A DNA stretch of 64,000 nucleotides from Huaxiibacter chinensis. Its GTDB lineage: Bacteria > Pseudomonadota > Gammaproteobacteria > Enterobacterales > Enterobacteriaceae. Location: contig NZ_JAJVHF010000010.1 of NCBI RefSeq assembly GCF_022171985.1, positions 1 through 64,000 of the forward strand. Reading direction: 5' to 3'. The translations under genes were made by a program, and so were the position numbers. Below are positions 45,422-57,600 of the stretch, piece after piece (the first letter of the stretch is position 1; each line of letters opens with the position of its first letter). The notes under the pieces were generated by a model that saw only the letters and a program-made list of their open reading frames with translations, searched no databases and had not been told where the DNA came from.

Positions 45422-46354
45422 GTGCATCATGTTCTCAGACGTCTGGATCTCAATCTGCTGCCAATATTTGATGCCGTTTTCCGCCATCGTTCTGTCAAAC
45501 TGGCGGCCGATGAGCTGTCGATGAGCACTTCCGCACTCAGCCATGCGCTCACGCGACTACGGGAGTTTCTGAAGGACCCCCTGTTTTACCGCGAAGGACA
45601 TAAGATGTGCCCCAGCGTGTATGCTTTTCAACTGGCGCCTTATATTTCAGAGGCGCTGCATGCTCTTAACCTACATCTGAGCCCGGTGAAACCCTTTGAT
45701 CCCCTGACAAGTCAGGAGTGCTTTCGTATTGCCGTCACGGATTACACCGCTTTCTGCGTGTTTCCCGGACTCATGAAAGCGATCCATATCGCTGCGCCGG
45801 AGATAAATTTTGAGCTTTGCCATTTACCCCATAATCCGGCACTGAATGAACTGCTGGCCGGTGAAGTCGACTTAGCCTTAAGTTTCAGCGAGCCTGACGA
45901 GGCTAAACATCCAGACCTGGATGAAATCGACCTGTTCCAGGACGAGTTCGTGGTGATAAGCAATAGCCGCCGTAAAACACTCTCGCTGGAGGAGTACCTT
46001 TCAGCTGGCCATCTGGTGGTCACCCCCTGGAATGAAAAAAAGGGATTACTGGATACCCATCTTGAACGCCTGGGCCTTGAAAGACGGATCGCGCTGAAAA
46101 CACCGTCAATGCTCAGCTCGCCTTACGTCGTTGCCGAAAGTGAGTTACTGATGGCGATTCCGTCGTATGTTGCTGACCACCTTAATGAGGTCAAAGAGGT
46201 GAAGACCTTCAAACTGCCCTTCAGCGCCCCGCCGTTTACGGTCAAAATCTATTCGCATAAACGCAGTGGTAAAAAGAAATCTACAGACTGGCTTAAAGGC
46301 TATATTTTGAAAAGCATCAGTAAATCAGCCCTCGCCAGCAAAATTAGCGCCTGA
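45422..46354 (+). CDS. LysR-family transcriptional regulator
   Basis: 310 residues: N-terminal winged helix (LDLNLLPIFDAVFRHRSVKLAADELSMSTSALSHALTRLREFLKDPLFYR) and a periplasmic-binding-like effector domain, as in NodD/LeuO-type LysR proteins. GTG at 45422 is preferred because AGGTGA lies five bases upstream; an alternative GTG at 45413 would add three residues. Divergent from the GNAT gene over an 94-bp gap, so it probably controls that gene and itself. Confidence 0.87.
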   Translation: MHHVLRRLDLNLLPIFDAVFRHRSVKLAADELSMSTSALSHALTRLREFLKDPLFYREGHKMCPSVYAFQLAPYISEALHALNLHLSPVKPFDPLTSQECFRIAVTDYTAFCVFPGLMKAIHIAAPEINFELCHLPHNPALNELLAGEVDLALSFSEPDEAKHPDLDEIDLFQDEFVVISNSRRKTLSLEEYLSAGHLVVTPWNEKKGLLDTHLERLGLERRIALKTPSMLSSPYVVAESELLMAIPSYVADHLNEVKEVKTFKLPFSAPPFTVKIYSHKRSGKKKSTDWLKGYILKSISKSALASKISA

Positions 46355-46440
46355 GCCGCCCGGCGAAAAAGCCCCTCTTCAGAGATAATCGTTATGCGTT
46401 TAGGGATACGAAAAGCGCAAAAAATAAGGTATAAAGTCGC

Positions 46441-47295
46441 ATGAAAATCCCAAACCGAATCCAACCGCTGGTTGATGATGGCCTGATCGACACTGTCCTT
46501 CAGCGACTGAAGAGCGGCAAAGAAGCTGACGTTTACACTGTCTTGTGTGGTGACAAGATCCAGTGCGCGAAAGTCTATAAAGAAGCGTCTCAGCGCAGCT
46601 TTAAGCAAGCCGTTCAGTATCAGGAAGGGCGTAAGGTTCGTAACTCCCGTCATAACCGTGCGATGCAGAAAGGGTCCAGATTTGGCCGTAAGCAGCAGGA
46701 AGAGTCCTGGCATACGGCTGAAGTGGATGCTTTGTTCCGTCTGGCCGGCGCCGGCGTCCGCGTTCCGCAACCTTATCTTTGCATTGACGGCGTGCTGCTG
46801 ATGGAACTGGTCACCGACGCGGACGGAGCCGTCGCACCGCGCCTGAGTGACGTAACCTTGTCCGAAGAGAACGCACTGGCGGATTTCGAAACCATGATCC
46901 GCAATATCGTGCGCATGCTATGTGCCGGGATTGTACACGGTGACCTGTCGGAGTTTAACGTCCTGCTGGATGCTCAGGGCCCGGTGATTATTGATTTACC
47001 GCAGGCGGTTGATGCCGCAGCGAATAATCATGCGGAATCCATGTTTGAGCGTGATGTGAACAATATTACGGCCTACTACGGGCAGTTCGCGCCGCAGCTT
47101 TTGCAGACCCGCTATGCAAAAGAGATCTGGTTGCTGTATGAAGAAGGCAAGTTAACGCCAGAAACCCCGCTCACCGGTAAATTTGTCGAAGCCGCACACA
47201 CTGTCGATATGGACTCCCTGATGGACGAAATTATCACGGCTGAAGATGAGCACTATGAGCGTTTGCGGGCGGCCAGAGAGCGTGACGAACAGTAA
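46441..47295 (+). CDS. RIO-type serine protein kinase
   Basis: 284-residue atypical protein kinase of the RIO1-like group found in some gammaproteobacteria (e.g. Pseudomonas PA4780-like). Lys44 (CAKVYKE) for ATP, catalytic Asp168 with Asn173 in VHGDLSEFNVLL, and metal-binding Asp185 in IIDLPQAVD are all intact, so it should be active, unlike the kinase-like domain at 31093-36660. The N-terminal part starts MKIPNRIQPLVDDGLID. Target unknown. Short spacing (86 bp) from the LysR gene, but probably its own transcription unit. Confidence 0.88.
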   Translation: MKIPNRIQPLVDDGLIDTVLQRLKSGKEADVYTVLCGDKIQCAKVYKEASQRSFKQAVQYQEGRKVRNSRHNRAMQKGSRFGRKQQEESWHTAEVDALFRLAGAGVRVPQPYLCIDGVLLMELVTDADGAVAPRLSDVTLSEENALADFETMIRNIVRMLCAGIVHGDLSEFNVLLDAQGPVIIDLPQAVDAAANNHAESMFERDVNNITAYYGQFAPQLLQTRYAKEIWLLYEEGKLTPETPLTGKFVEAAHTVDMDSLMDEIITAEDEHYERLRAARERDEQ

Positions 47296-47471
47296 TCTTC
47301 GCGAGTGGTTATTTCGGCACTTGAGCCTGCCTGCACAGCAGGCTTAATGCAACGCATCAGAACAGTCCTAACAAAGCCTTTGATCCAAATACAGTTTTTT
47401 CCTAAAGCCGTACCGCTTCGCTCGTGTCATCCTTAATCACGCTCACAACCTAAACGTTAGATGAGGATAAT

Positions 47472-47828
47472 ATGAAAAAAACAATTATTGCACTGTCTGC
47501 CATTCTGATGGCTTCTCCGGTACTTGCCGCGACCACACACGCTACTGACGATACCGTTGCCGCCGCGAAGGCAAATGCGAATGACGCGAAGCAAAAGCTG
47601 CATGAAGAGCAGAATAAGGGCAAAGAGCTGAAGCTTAAACAGGAGCACGCTGCGGAAGGGAAAAGCGACAGCGTAGGCAGCAAGGTCAGCGAGAACTCGC
47701 AAAAAGCCTGGCACAGTACCAAAGAAGGCACTGAGAAAGGGTGGGACGCCACAAAAGAAGGCGCAGAGAAAGGCTGGAATAAAACCAAATCCGGCGCCTC
47801 TGAGCTTGAGAAAAAAGTGACGGAATAA
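47472..47828 (+). CDS. Small exported protein with 11-residue repeats
   Basis: 118 residues: signal peptide MKKTIIALSAILMASPVLA, then a highly charged Lys/Glu/Ala-rich, Cys-free sequence. Near the C-terminus is an 11-residue repeat starting with Trp: WHSTKEGTEKG, WDATKEGAEKG, WNKTKSGASEL. This period and composition recall LEA-type or apolipoprotein-like amphipathic helices, suggesting a desiccation or membrane-stress protein in the periplasm (inference). ATGAGGAT precedes the start; a terminator follows. Confidence 0.8.
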   Translation: MKKTIIALSAILMASPVLAATTHATDDTVAAAKANANDAKQKLHEEQNKGKELKLKQEHAAEGKSDSVGSKVSENSQKAWHSTKEGTEKGWDATKEGAEKGWNKTKSGASELEKKVTE

Positions 47829-48602
47829 GCCTGCTTATTCTTTAAAAAAAAGCCGCGCATGCGGCTTTTTTTATGTCTGGTGTCAGAAAATATATTCTTG
47901 ATTCAACCTTTAAAATCATACTTATTTCGCATCGTGCCACTGAAAGAAAATCGTTATTTTTATCCTGGCAGGCAAGATAACCAGGCCTTTTATTTCCGCT
48001 AGCAGAGCATGGAGCGAATGCCAGAATCTTTTCTAATATTGGTTGCAAACATAATATATCATAGATGAATCAATTCACCGTTACTTAACTTAAACTTAAG
48101 CAGTGTTAAACCAATCCACCCTCCGTATTTTTATTTCATAAATAAACCAAAACTCTTTTCTTTACCCTCCCAGCCCGCGATGGACAAGGCCTACACGCAT
48201 CACACCAGACGCCACGGGGCTTTGCATGAACAAGCAATTGTTAATTCTCGGCTTTAATTAACGAGGGTGAATAATAAACCCCTAATGTTAATTGCCGCTT
48301 AATTTGCATATTTCTTTATTCATAGCTATATCATTTTCATACCTGAGTTAATTAATATCTCTATAAATCACAGGGTTTTAACTACACAAAAAAACGCAAA
48401 CATTGATTATTCACATTCAACCATTCGATTAGCCCAGATGTTGCCGCTCTGAAAGCTGGCGGATATTGGTCGCGCTAAAAAAAAGTAACGGTGAGGGCTT
48501 AAATAAACTACCCCCTCTGCCGGGGGCGCACTTTACCCACAGAAATGAGATGGCTCCGTCTTGCAGACCTTTTAAAACAACTTCTGCTGGAGTAATAACA
48601 AT
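47829..48602. other. Regulatory region upstream of the adhesin
   Basis: 770 bp without a gene. After a terminator the stretch 47880-48430 is strongly AT-rich, as common for H-NS-bound promoters of adhesin genes. The GC content rises again near 48440. I could not pick a promoter with confidence. Confidence 0.6.
47848..47873 (+). terminator. Terminator after the small repeat protein gene
   Basis: AAAGCCGC / GCGGCTTT stem with loop GCAT and a T run (TTTTTTT), 20 bases after the stop codon. Confidence 0.88.
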
Positions 48603-51600
48603 ATGAGCCAAATCTCTGTCATCTCGAAACTGACTGGCGTGGAAACCACCACGGAGGGCACGCAGGTTACCCTGAGCCATTCCTCTATCGTTAAGCTTCA
48701 CGTGGAACGAGCCGACATTTCGCAGTATGCCCGCAACGGCAACGATCTGATCGTTACCCTGAATTCAGGCGAAGTGATTACGCTTAAAAACTTCTATGTG
48801 GGCGATGCGCAGGGCGCCAGCCAACTGGTCCTCGAAGAGAGCAACGGAGCACTGTGGTGGATTGAAGATCCCGCTGCCGTTGAACAGTATGAATCTATCG
48901 CATCGACGGATGCCTTGCTGGCCTCCTCTGGATCTGATGCCGGCGGGGCAGCTATATGGCCATGGGCCCTGGGCGGGCTTGCCGTTGCAGGCGGGATAGC
49001 CGTTGCAGCCAGCGGCGGTGGTGGTGGTGGCGGGGATGACGATGATGACGCCACGCCCGGTAATCCAGGAAACCCCGGTAATCCTGGCGATCCCGATACC
49101 ACTGCGCCAGGCGCCCCCTCAAATCTACAGTTTTCGTCAAATGGCAGCACCGTAACGGGTACGGCTGAACCCGGCAGTACCATCACGCTCAAAGATGCTA
49201 ACGGCAATCTTGTCGGAACAGGCCAAACCGGCAGCGACGGCAAATTTACCATTGAGCTGGGGACGCCGCTGACCAACGGCGAGCCGATCACCGCGACGGC
49301 AACTGACCCTGCAGGCAATGTCAGCCAGGAAGTCATCGTCACCGCGCCCGATCTCACGGTGCCGGACGCGCCGGATATTGTTATCGTGAATGATGATGTC
49401 GGCGCCGAGACCGGTCCTCTTTCCGACGGTCAGCGTACGGACGATGCGCGCCCTACCCTCAGCGGCATCGGCGAAGCCGGCTCTACCATCACCGTCTATG
49501 ACAACGGCACGCAGATTGGCACAACCACCGTCGACGCTGGCGGTAACTGGAGTTTTACGCCGTCAAACGATCTGAGCAACGGTAATCACACCCTTACCAC
49601 CACGGCCACGGACGCCGCCGGCAACACCAGCGCACCGTCTGCCGCCGTGAACTTCATCGTGGATACGATTGCCCCAGCGGCGCCGGCAATTACCGGTGTC
49701 ACCGATGCTGTTGCCCCTGTGACAGGGGCCATCAGCAATGGCGGCAGCACCAACGATCAGCGTCCGCAACTTACCGGTACGGCCGAAGCGGGTTCGACCG
49801 TCACTCTTTACGATAACGGTATTGCCATCGGCACCGTGACGGCAGATGCCAACGGCAGCTGGAGCCTCGCCCCGGCAACCAATCTGAGTGAAGGGAACCA
49901 TCAGCTGACCGTTATCGCCACTGATGTCGCGGGTAACGCCAGCGTGGCCTCCCCTGTCTTTACGGTGGTGATTGATATCACCGCGCCAGCCACACCGAGT
50001 GCCTTTATCGTCAACGATGAAACCGGGTCAATTCGCGGCGTCATTTCTGCCGGACAAACTACCGACGCCAGCCAGCCGCGTTTAACCGGCCAGGGCGATC
50101 CGGGCAGCACCATTATTATTTATGACAAAGAGGTGGAAGTCGGCAGAGTGATTGTCGCGGAAGATGGAACCTGGAGCGTCTCGCCTGGCAGCCCATTAAC
50201 GGATGGGGCACACTCTATTACCGTGCGTGAAATTGATGCCGCGGGCAACCAGAGCGGCATCTCGCAGCCCATTAACTTTGTTGTCGATACCCTTGCCCCC
50301 GCACAGCCGGTCATTACGCTGAACCCTGCTGGTACGCAGGTAACGGGTACTGCAGAACCCAACAGCACCATTACCATCACCAACGGAAGCGGTGCGCCTG
50401 TTGGTACTGGCACAGCCGACGGTAACGGCAATTTCACCATAGATTTAACCCAGCCGCAGACTAATGGTCAGACGGTCTCCGTTGTTGCGACAGACGCCGC
50501 CGGTAACGCCAGCACTCCGGCCACCGCGACGGCGCCAGATATTACCGCGCCGAATCCTCCCACCAATCTTACTGTCTCGGCTGATGGGGCAAGCGTCAGC
50601 GGTAACGCTGAGCCGAACAGCACCGTTACCGTGAAGGCACCCAATGGCGATGTGATTGGAGAGGCAAAGGCAGATGCAAACGGGGCCTTTACGGTGCCCA
50701 TCGCGCCGCCACAAACCAACGCTGAAGTCTTGCAGGTTGTGGCCACCGATGCCGCCAGTAACACCGGGCAGCCGGGCCTGGCGGATGCGCCAGACACCAC
50801 CGACCCGTTAGCGCCGGGGAATCTGAACGTCTCTGAAGATGGAACCACGGTCACCGGTACTGCCGAACCGGGCAGCACGGTAAGCATCAAAGGCCCGGAT
50901 GGCGTTGAAATTGGCTCTGGCCTTGTTGACGATCAGGGTAATTTCACCATTCCTGTTTCACCGGCACAGCTGAACGGTGAAACGCTGACCGCAGATGCCA
51001 CGGACAAAGCGCAAAATACCGGACCAACGGCCTCGGTCGACGCGCCTGACGCCACCCCTGCACAAACGCCGGTTATCACCGCCGTCGAGGATAATGTTCA
51101 GAACACGGTCGGCCCAATCGCGAACAACGGCACCACCAATGACGGTACGCCAACGCTGACGGGCACGGGCGAAGCCGGCACACGCGTCTTTATTTTCGAT
51201 GGTAGCGCGCAAATCGGCACGCTGATTGTCCCGGATTCGGGGGTCTGGACCTTTACGCCGTCAGCGAATTTGCCTGCCGGGGGGCACGTCTTCACCGCCA
51301 CCGCCATTGATGAAGCGGGCAATCCAAGCGGCACCTCGAATAGCTGGAGCGTCACTATCGACTTGACCGCGCCTGCCGCGCCGGTGATCGGTCAGGTCGT
51401 GGATGATGTAGAGGGCACGACCGGCGTGCTGGCCCCGAACGCCATCACGAACGACAACCGCCCTACGCTTAATGGATCCGGGGAACCGGGTGCAACCATC
51501 AGTATTCTGTTGGATGGCAACCAAATCGGTACGACGGTGGTTAGCCCGGAAGGCGCATGGACCTTCACCCCAACGCTGGTGATTCCTGACGGTTCCCACA

Positions 51601-54600
51601 CGCTGACCGCAACAGCGACCGATAATGCCGGCAACGTCGGCCAGCCATCAGGTGGCTTTGCCTTCACCGTTGATACCTCCATACCGGCCCTTCCCACCAT
51701 TGGCTCCGTCACCGATAACGCCGGTGATGTTACGGGCCCGGTGACCAGCGGTTCTCCAACGGATGAAACGCTGCCGTTGCTCCAGGGCACCGTCCCTGAA
51801 GGAACCACCGTTACCGTTTACGATGGCGCCACCCTGCTGGGAACGGCAACGCTTGACGGCAACGGCGGCTGGAGCTTTACGCCGACCACTCCGCTGACCA
51901 ACGGCACCCACGTCCTCACCGTGGTCGCCACCAATGAAGCCGGGACCTCGTCGACGTCACTGCCGTTTAACCTGGTGGTCGATACCCTTGCGCCCGCCAC
52001 GCCGGACGCGCCGGACGTCACCGTTAATCCGGACAACGATCCAACCGGCACCCCACTGAATCCAGGCGAGCCTACTCGTGACACCACGCCAGTGCTGAGC
52101 GGAACAGGCACCCCTGGCGATACCGTGGCTATCTATATCGACGGGGTAAAACAGCCCGACGAAGTGACTGTCGACGGTAACGGCGAGTGGACCTGGACGC
52201 CGGTTCCGCCGCTGACCAACGGCAGTTATGACATCTCTTTAACCGTCACCAATAAAGACGGCGCGGGTAACGAAAGCGCACCGTCCCAGCCGGTGACGGT
52301 CGTGATCGATACCGTCGCCCCGGATACGCCATCTACGCCAGTCGTCACCGATAACGTCACCCAAATCACCGGTCCGGTGGCCGAAGGCGGCGCCACTAAC
52401 GATGGACGCCCTGTCCTGAGCGGAACCGGAACCGCCAACGACGTCATCATTATTTATGACAGTCTGAATGGGGGAACCACACAACAGGAAGTGGGACGCG
52501 TCACGGTTGGCGCGGATGGCAACTGGAGCTGGAGACCAGATACTGGGCTCGATCAAGGCCCGCATCAATTTACGACCACCGCCACGGATGAAGCCGGGAA
52601 CGTGTCGGCCCCTTCCGTGCCGATCAACATTACGGTGGATACCGTCGCCCCAGTCACGCCTGTCATTAGCGCCGTCGGTGGCGAAGAGACCGGTGGCGTC
52701 ACAGGCGACAACACCCCCACCATTGGAGGCACAGGCACCACAGGTGATACGGTCATTATTTATAATAATGGCGTGGAAGTCGTGCGGGTTCCTGTCGTCA
52801 ATGGCGAGTGGTCCTACACCCCGGGCACAACATTTGCGGACGGCCCGCTGAATATCACCGTGGCTGCCGTTGACCAGGCAGGCAACCTGAGCCCGCTCAG
52901 CCCGGCCTTTACGGTCACCGTTGATACGCTGCCGCCAACGGTGCCGCAGGTGGATAGCATATCTGACAGCACCCTGAGCAATGGCGTGCTTTACACCAAT
53001 GACAATACCCCAGTCCTGACGGGCAAGGGCGAGGCGGGCGCCACAATTATCGTCACCGTGGATGGCGTAGCGTCTACCGTTCCGGTTACGGTGCAACCGG
53101 ATGGCAGCTGGACCTGGACGCCGGATGTGGTGCTTTCGGATGCGGCACACACCATAGTCGTCACGTCAACCGACCCGGCGGGCAATACGTCGGGCAGTTC
53201 TACCGTTGCGGTGACCGTGGATACGGGCACTCCTGACGCGCCTGCGAATATGGTTCTGGCCGTCGAGGGTACGCCGCTGACCGGGACCGCGGAAGCGGGA
53301 ACAATTATTACCGTACGGGACGCCAACAACAATATTATTGGCACCGGCGTGGCCACGGGCGGAAACTTCTCCATTGCGCTCAGTCCGGCGCAGCTTATTG
53401 CAGGCCAACTGACCGTCACCGCCACCGATGCGGCGGGCAACGAAAGTCTTCCCGCGCCGTATGACGTCGTCACAGGGCCCGATAATCTGCCGGATGTGCC
53501 GGTTATCACGACGCTTATCGATAATGTCGGTGATGTCATTGGCGACGTTAACGGCAAAACCTCTGACGACCCCACGCCAACGATTAATGGCACCGCGGAA
53601 GCAGGGTCGACAATTACGATTTACCTGGACGGTAGCCTGACGCCACTGACGACGGTAATTGCCGACGCGATAACGGGTGCGTGGAGTTATACCCTGACCG
53701 GCGATCTGGCGGAAGGCCCACACACCTTCGAGGCCACCGCCACGCTGGACGGTTTGACCAGCGGGCGCTCTCCGGCCGCGTCCGTGACCATCGACCTGAC
53801 CGTTCCTGATACGCCGCAAATTGGCTCCGTGACGGATGACGTCGGCCCGGGCACGGGTCCCCTGACCAGCGGCCAGGCGACTAACGACGATCGTCCAACC
53901 CTGGGCGGCAGCGCAACGGCTGGCGATACCATTACCATTTACGATAATGGAACGCCGATCGGCAGCGCGCTGGTCGGCTCTACCGGGACCTGGAGCTTTA
54001 CGCCTCCTGGCCCACTCAGCAATGGCCCTCACGCGCTGACCATTACCGCGACAGACCCTGCGGGCAATGTCAGTGGCGCATCGCCGGCATTTAACGTGGT
54101 GGTCGATAACATCTCCACTACGCCTGTGATCGGCAGTGCAACGGATAACGCGGGTACGGTGACCGGTCCTGTCCTTACCGGCGGCACAACGGACGACACC
54201 ACGCCTACGCTTTCCGGTACCGCGGAAGCCAACAGCAACGTGGCGATTTTTGAAGGCAGTACGCAGGTGGGTACCGCCATCGCTGACGCAAGCGGTAACT
54301 GGACGTTCACGCCGTTGACCGCACTGAGCGAAGGTCCGCATACCTTTAACGTAATCGCCACCGACCCGCTGGGAAATGTCAGTGCCAGCTCTAACACCTA
54401 TACCGTGATTGTTGACCTTACCCCGCCAGCCGTACCGTCGATCACATCGGTCAACGATAACGTACCGGGCGGCGCAACGGGTGACCTGACCTCGGGCCAG
54501 GTCACCAACGATCCGACACCCACGATCACCGGTGCCGGCGTGGCTGGCAGCACCGTGCATATCCTTAACAACGGCGTCGAAATCGATACCGTGCTTGTTG

Positions 54601-57600
54601 ATGGCAACGGCGTGTGGACCTACACCCCTTCGGCGCTGACGGACGGCACTTACAATATTCGCGTCAATGCCACCGATGCCGCAGGCAACGTCTCGGCGAA
54701 CTCGCCTCTCTTCTCCTTTACGGTCGATACCGCCGCGCCAACGGCTCCGGCTATCACCACCGTACTGGATGATGTCGGGCCCGTCACCGGGGCTCTGACG
54801 TCTGGCGGCACCACCAACGACAGCCGCCCAACCTTTAACGGCACAGGCGAAATCGGGGCTACCATCACGGTTCTTAGCGACGGACAGCCGCTGGGTACCG
54901 CCGTGGTGAATGCCCAGGGTAACTGGACCTTCACCCCCACCGATCCACTGCCGGAGGGGCCGCATACCCTGACGTTTAGCGCCACCGATGCCGCAGGGAA
55001 TGTCAGCCCAACGGCAACCACCTTTGACCTGACCGTAGACACCCTCGCGCCACCAGCGCCAGCGATTGTCAACGCGACGGACAATGTCGGCACGCAGTTG
55101 ACCCCGGTCACCTCGGGACAATCCACCGACGACACCACCCCAACGCTGAACGGCACCGCGGCGGCGAACGCGACCATCACCCTTTATGAAAATGGATCGC
55201 CGGTGGGTACCGCCGTCGCAGATATTAACGGTAACTGGAGCTTCACGCCGCCTGCTCTCAGCAACGGCAGCCATAGCTGGACGGCAACGGCCACCGATGC
55301 GGCAGGCAACGTGAGTCCGGCATCCCCTGCCTTTACGGTGATCGTAGATAACATCGCGCCATTGCCACCGGTGATAGTGCAGGCTGTCGACAATGAAGGC
55401 AGCGTAACCGGGCCACTGAGCAGCGGTCAGACAACGGACGACAGGCTGCCCCGCTTCACCGGCACCAGCGAGCCGAACGCCACCGTACGCATCTTTGAAG
55501 GCGCCACCCAGGTGGGTATCGCCACGGCGGACGGTTCCGGCAACTGGGACGTTACGCTAACCCAACTCCTCGACACCGGTCCGCATACCTTCTACGCTCA
55601 GGCGACAGATGCCGCAGGCAATGTCAGCGCATCATCGCCCACCTTTACCCTGACGATTGACATTACGCCTCCGACGGTTCCGGTTCTGCTGGCCGTTACG
55701 GACGATGTCGGGGGAACGGTGGCACTGACCAATGGTCAACTGACCAACGATGCCCTGCCAACGCTGAACGGCACCGCCGAAATCGGCTCGACGGTTAAAA
55801 TCTTCGACAACGGCGTGCAGATTGGCAGCGTCGTCGCCACGAACGGGACCTGGAGTTTTACCCCTACCACCGCCCTGGCCGATGGCCCGCACTCGCTGAC
55901 GCTGACCGCGACCGATCCGACAGGCAACGTCAGTACGCCGACGACAGGCTTCAACATTACCGTTGATGCCACCGCCCCTAACGCGCCGGTCATTTCCAGC
56001 GTGGTGGATGATGTGGGCACCGTCACCGGTGCCGTCACGGGCGGTAACCCCACTAACGACACCCGCCCAACGCTGAACGGCACCGCCGAACCCAACGCCA
56101 CCATCAATATTTATGATGGCAACGTGCTGGTCGGCACCGTCACTGCGGACGGCAGCGGCAACTGGACCTTGCCGCAAACCACGACCACGCTGACGGAAGG
56201 CCAGCATAACTTCACCGCCACGGCCACCGATGCGGCGGGTAACGTAAGCGCCCCATCGTCCATCACCTCCATCACCGTGGATACCACCGCGCCGTTGGTG
56301 CCAACTAACCTGGCCGTGATCACCAACGGGACGCACGTGACGGGTAGCGCCGAAGCGGGCAGTACCGTCACCATCACCACCAGCACGGGAACCGTATTGG
56401 GTACCGCTACGGCCGACGGCACGGGCAGCTTTAACGTCACTATCTCACCGGCGCAAACCAACAATGAAACATTGCTGGCCTTTGCAACCGATAAGGCCGG
56501 GAATGCGGGACTGACGTCCAGCGTCGTCGCGCCGATTACCGCCCTGCCTAACGCGCCGGTGATCGCCACCATTAACGATAATGTGGGCACCGTTCTGGGG
56601 AATGTGACCAACGGTAAGAGCACCGATGATACGACCCCAACCCTGAGCGGTACGGCGCAGCCGAACTCCACGGTTACGCTGTATAACAACGGCGTGGCGA
56701 TGGGTACCGTTACGGCGGACGGCACAGGGAACTGGACCTTCACCACGCCGGTGTTAAGCGAAGGGTCGCATGCCTTCACCGCTTCTGCGGCAAATGGCAC
56801 CGGCAGCGGGCCGGTCTCCATGCCAACCACCGTCATTGTCGATACCGTGGCGCCCGTTGCGCCTAACGGGACCTTCAATGCCGATGGCAGCGTCCTGACC
56901 GGTACCGCTGAGGCAGGCAGCACCGTCACCATTTCCCTGGGGAATAACACGACCGTTACCACCATCGCAAACAGTAACGGGACTTACAGTTACACCTTCC
57001 AGAATAAACAAACGGAAGGCCAGACACTGCAAATCACCGCGACCGATGCCGCAGGGAATACCTCACTGCCTGGCTCAGTACTTGCGCCAGTGGTGCCGTT
57101 GTCCGCCAGCAATAACCTTGAAGAGCTGGCTCTGACCACCACGGCGACGGTCACTAACGCTCAGTACAGCGATTACGGGTTCCTGCTGGTGGGTGCCGTC
57201 GGCAATGTGCTGACGCTACTGGGTAATGACACCGCGCAGGTCGGCTTTACGGTGGGTAGCGGCGGCAGCGCGGATATCTCGGTCAATGCCAACGCGACCG
57301 GTGCGGTTCTTTCGCTGCTGAATACCCTGGAACTGGTGGTGCAACGCTGGGATGCCGTCAATAACACCTGGACCACCGTGGTCGATACCGGGCAGCCGCA
57401 GTTTGCTGACCTGTTGACCCTGGGGGCAACCGGCGTGTCTCTGAACCTGAACGGGCTTGCCAACGGTCAGTACCGCGTCCTGAGCTATAACACCAATCTG
57501 CTGGCGACCGGGTCCTATACCAGCGTTGATGTGGATGTGAAAGAGACCAGCGCGGGAACCGTCACCGGCACCACCAGCCAGGCGGGGAACGTTATCCTTG

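Noticed and set aside
46300-46770. 156-codon minus-strand frame opposite the LysR and RIO kinase genes.
   Set aside because: It is antisense to the start of an intact RIO kinase and has no domain.
48429-48701. 90-codon minus-strand frame over the adhesin start.
   Set aside because: It overlaps the conserved N-terminus of the adhesin on the other strand and lacks a ribosome site.
49096-57100. Regular repeats with about 300-bp period that might recall a CRISPR or satellite array.
   Set aside because: They lie in one open reading frame, are protein-level repeats with divergent DNA, and do not show short identical repeats with unique spacers.
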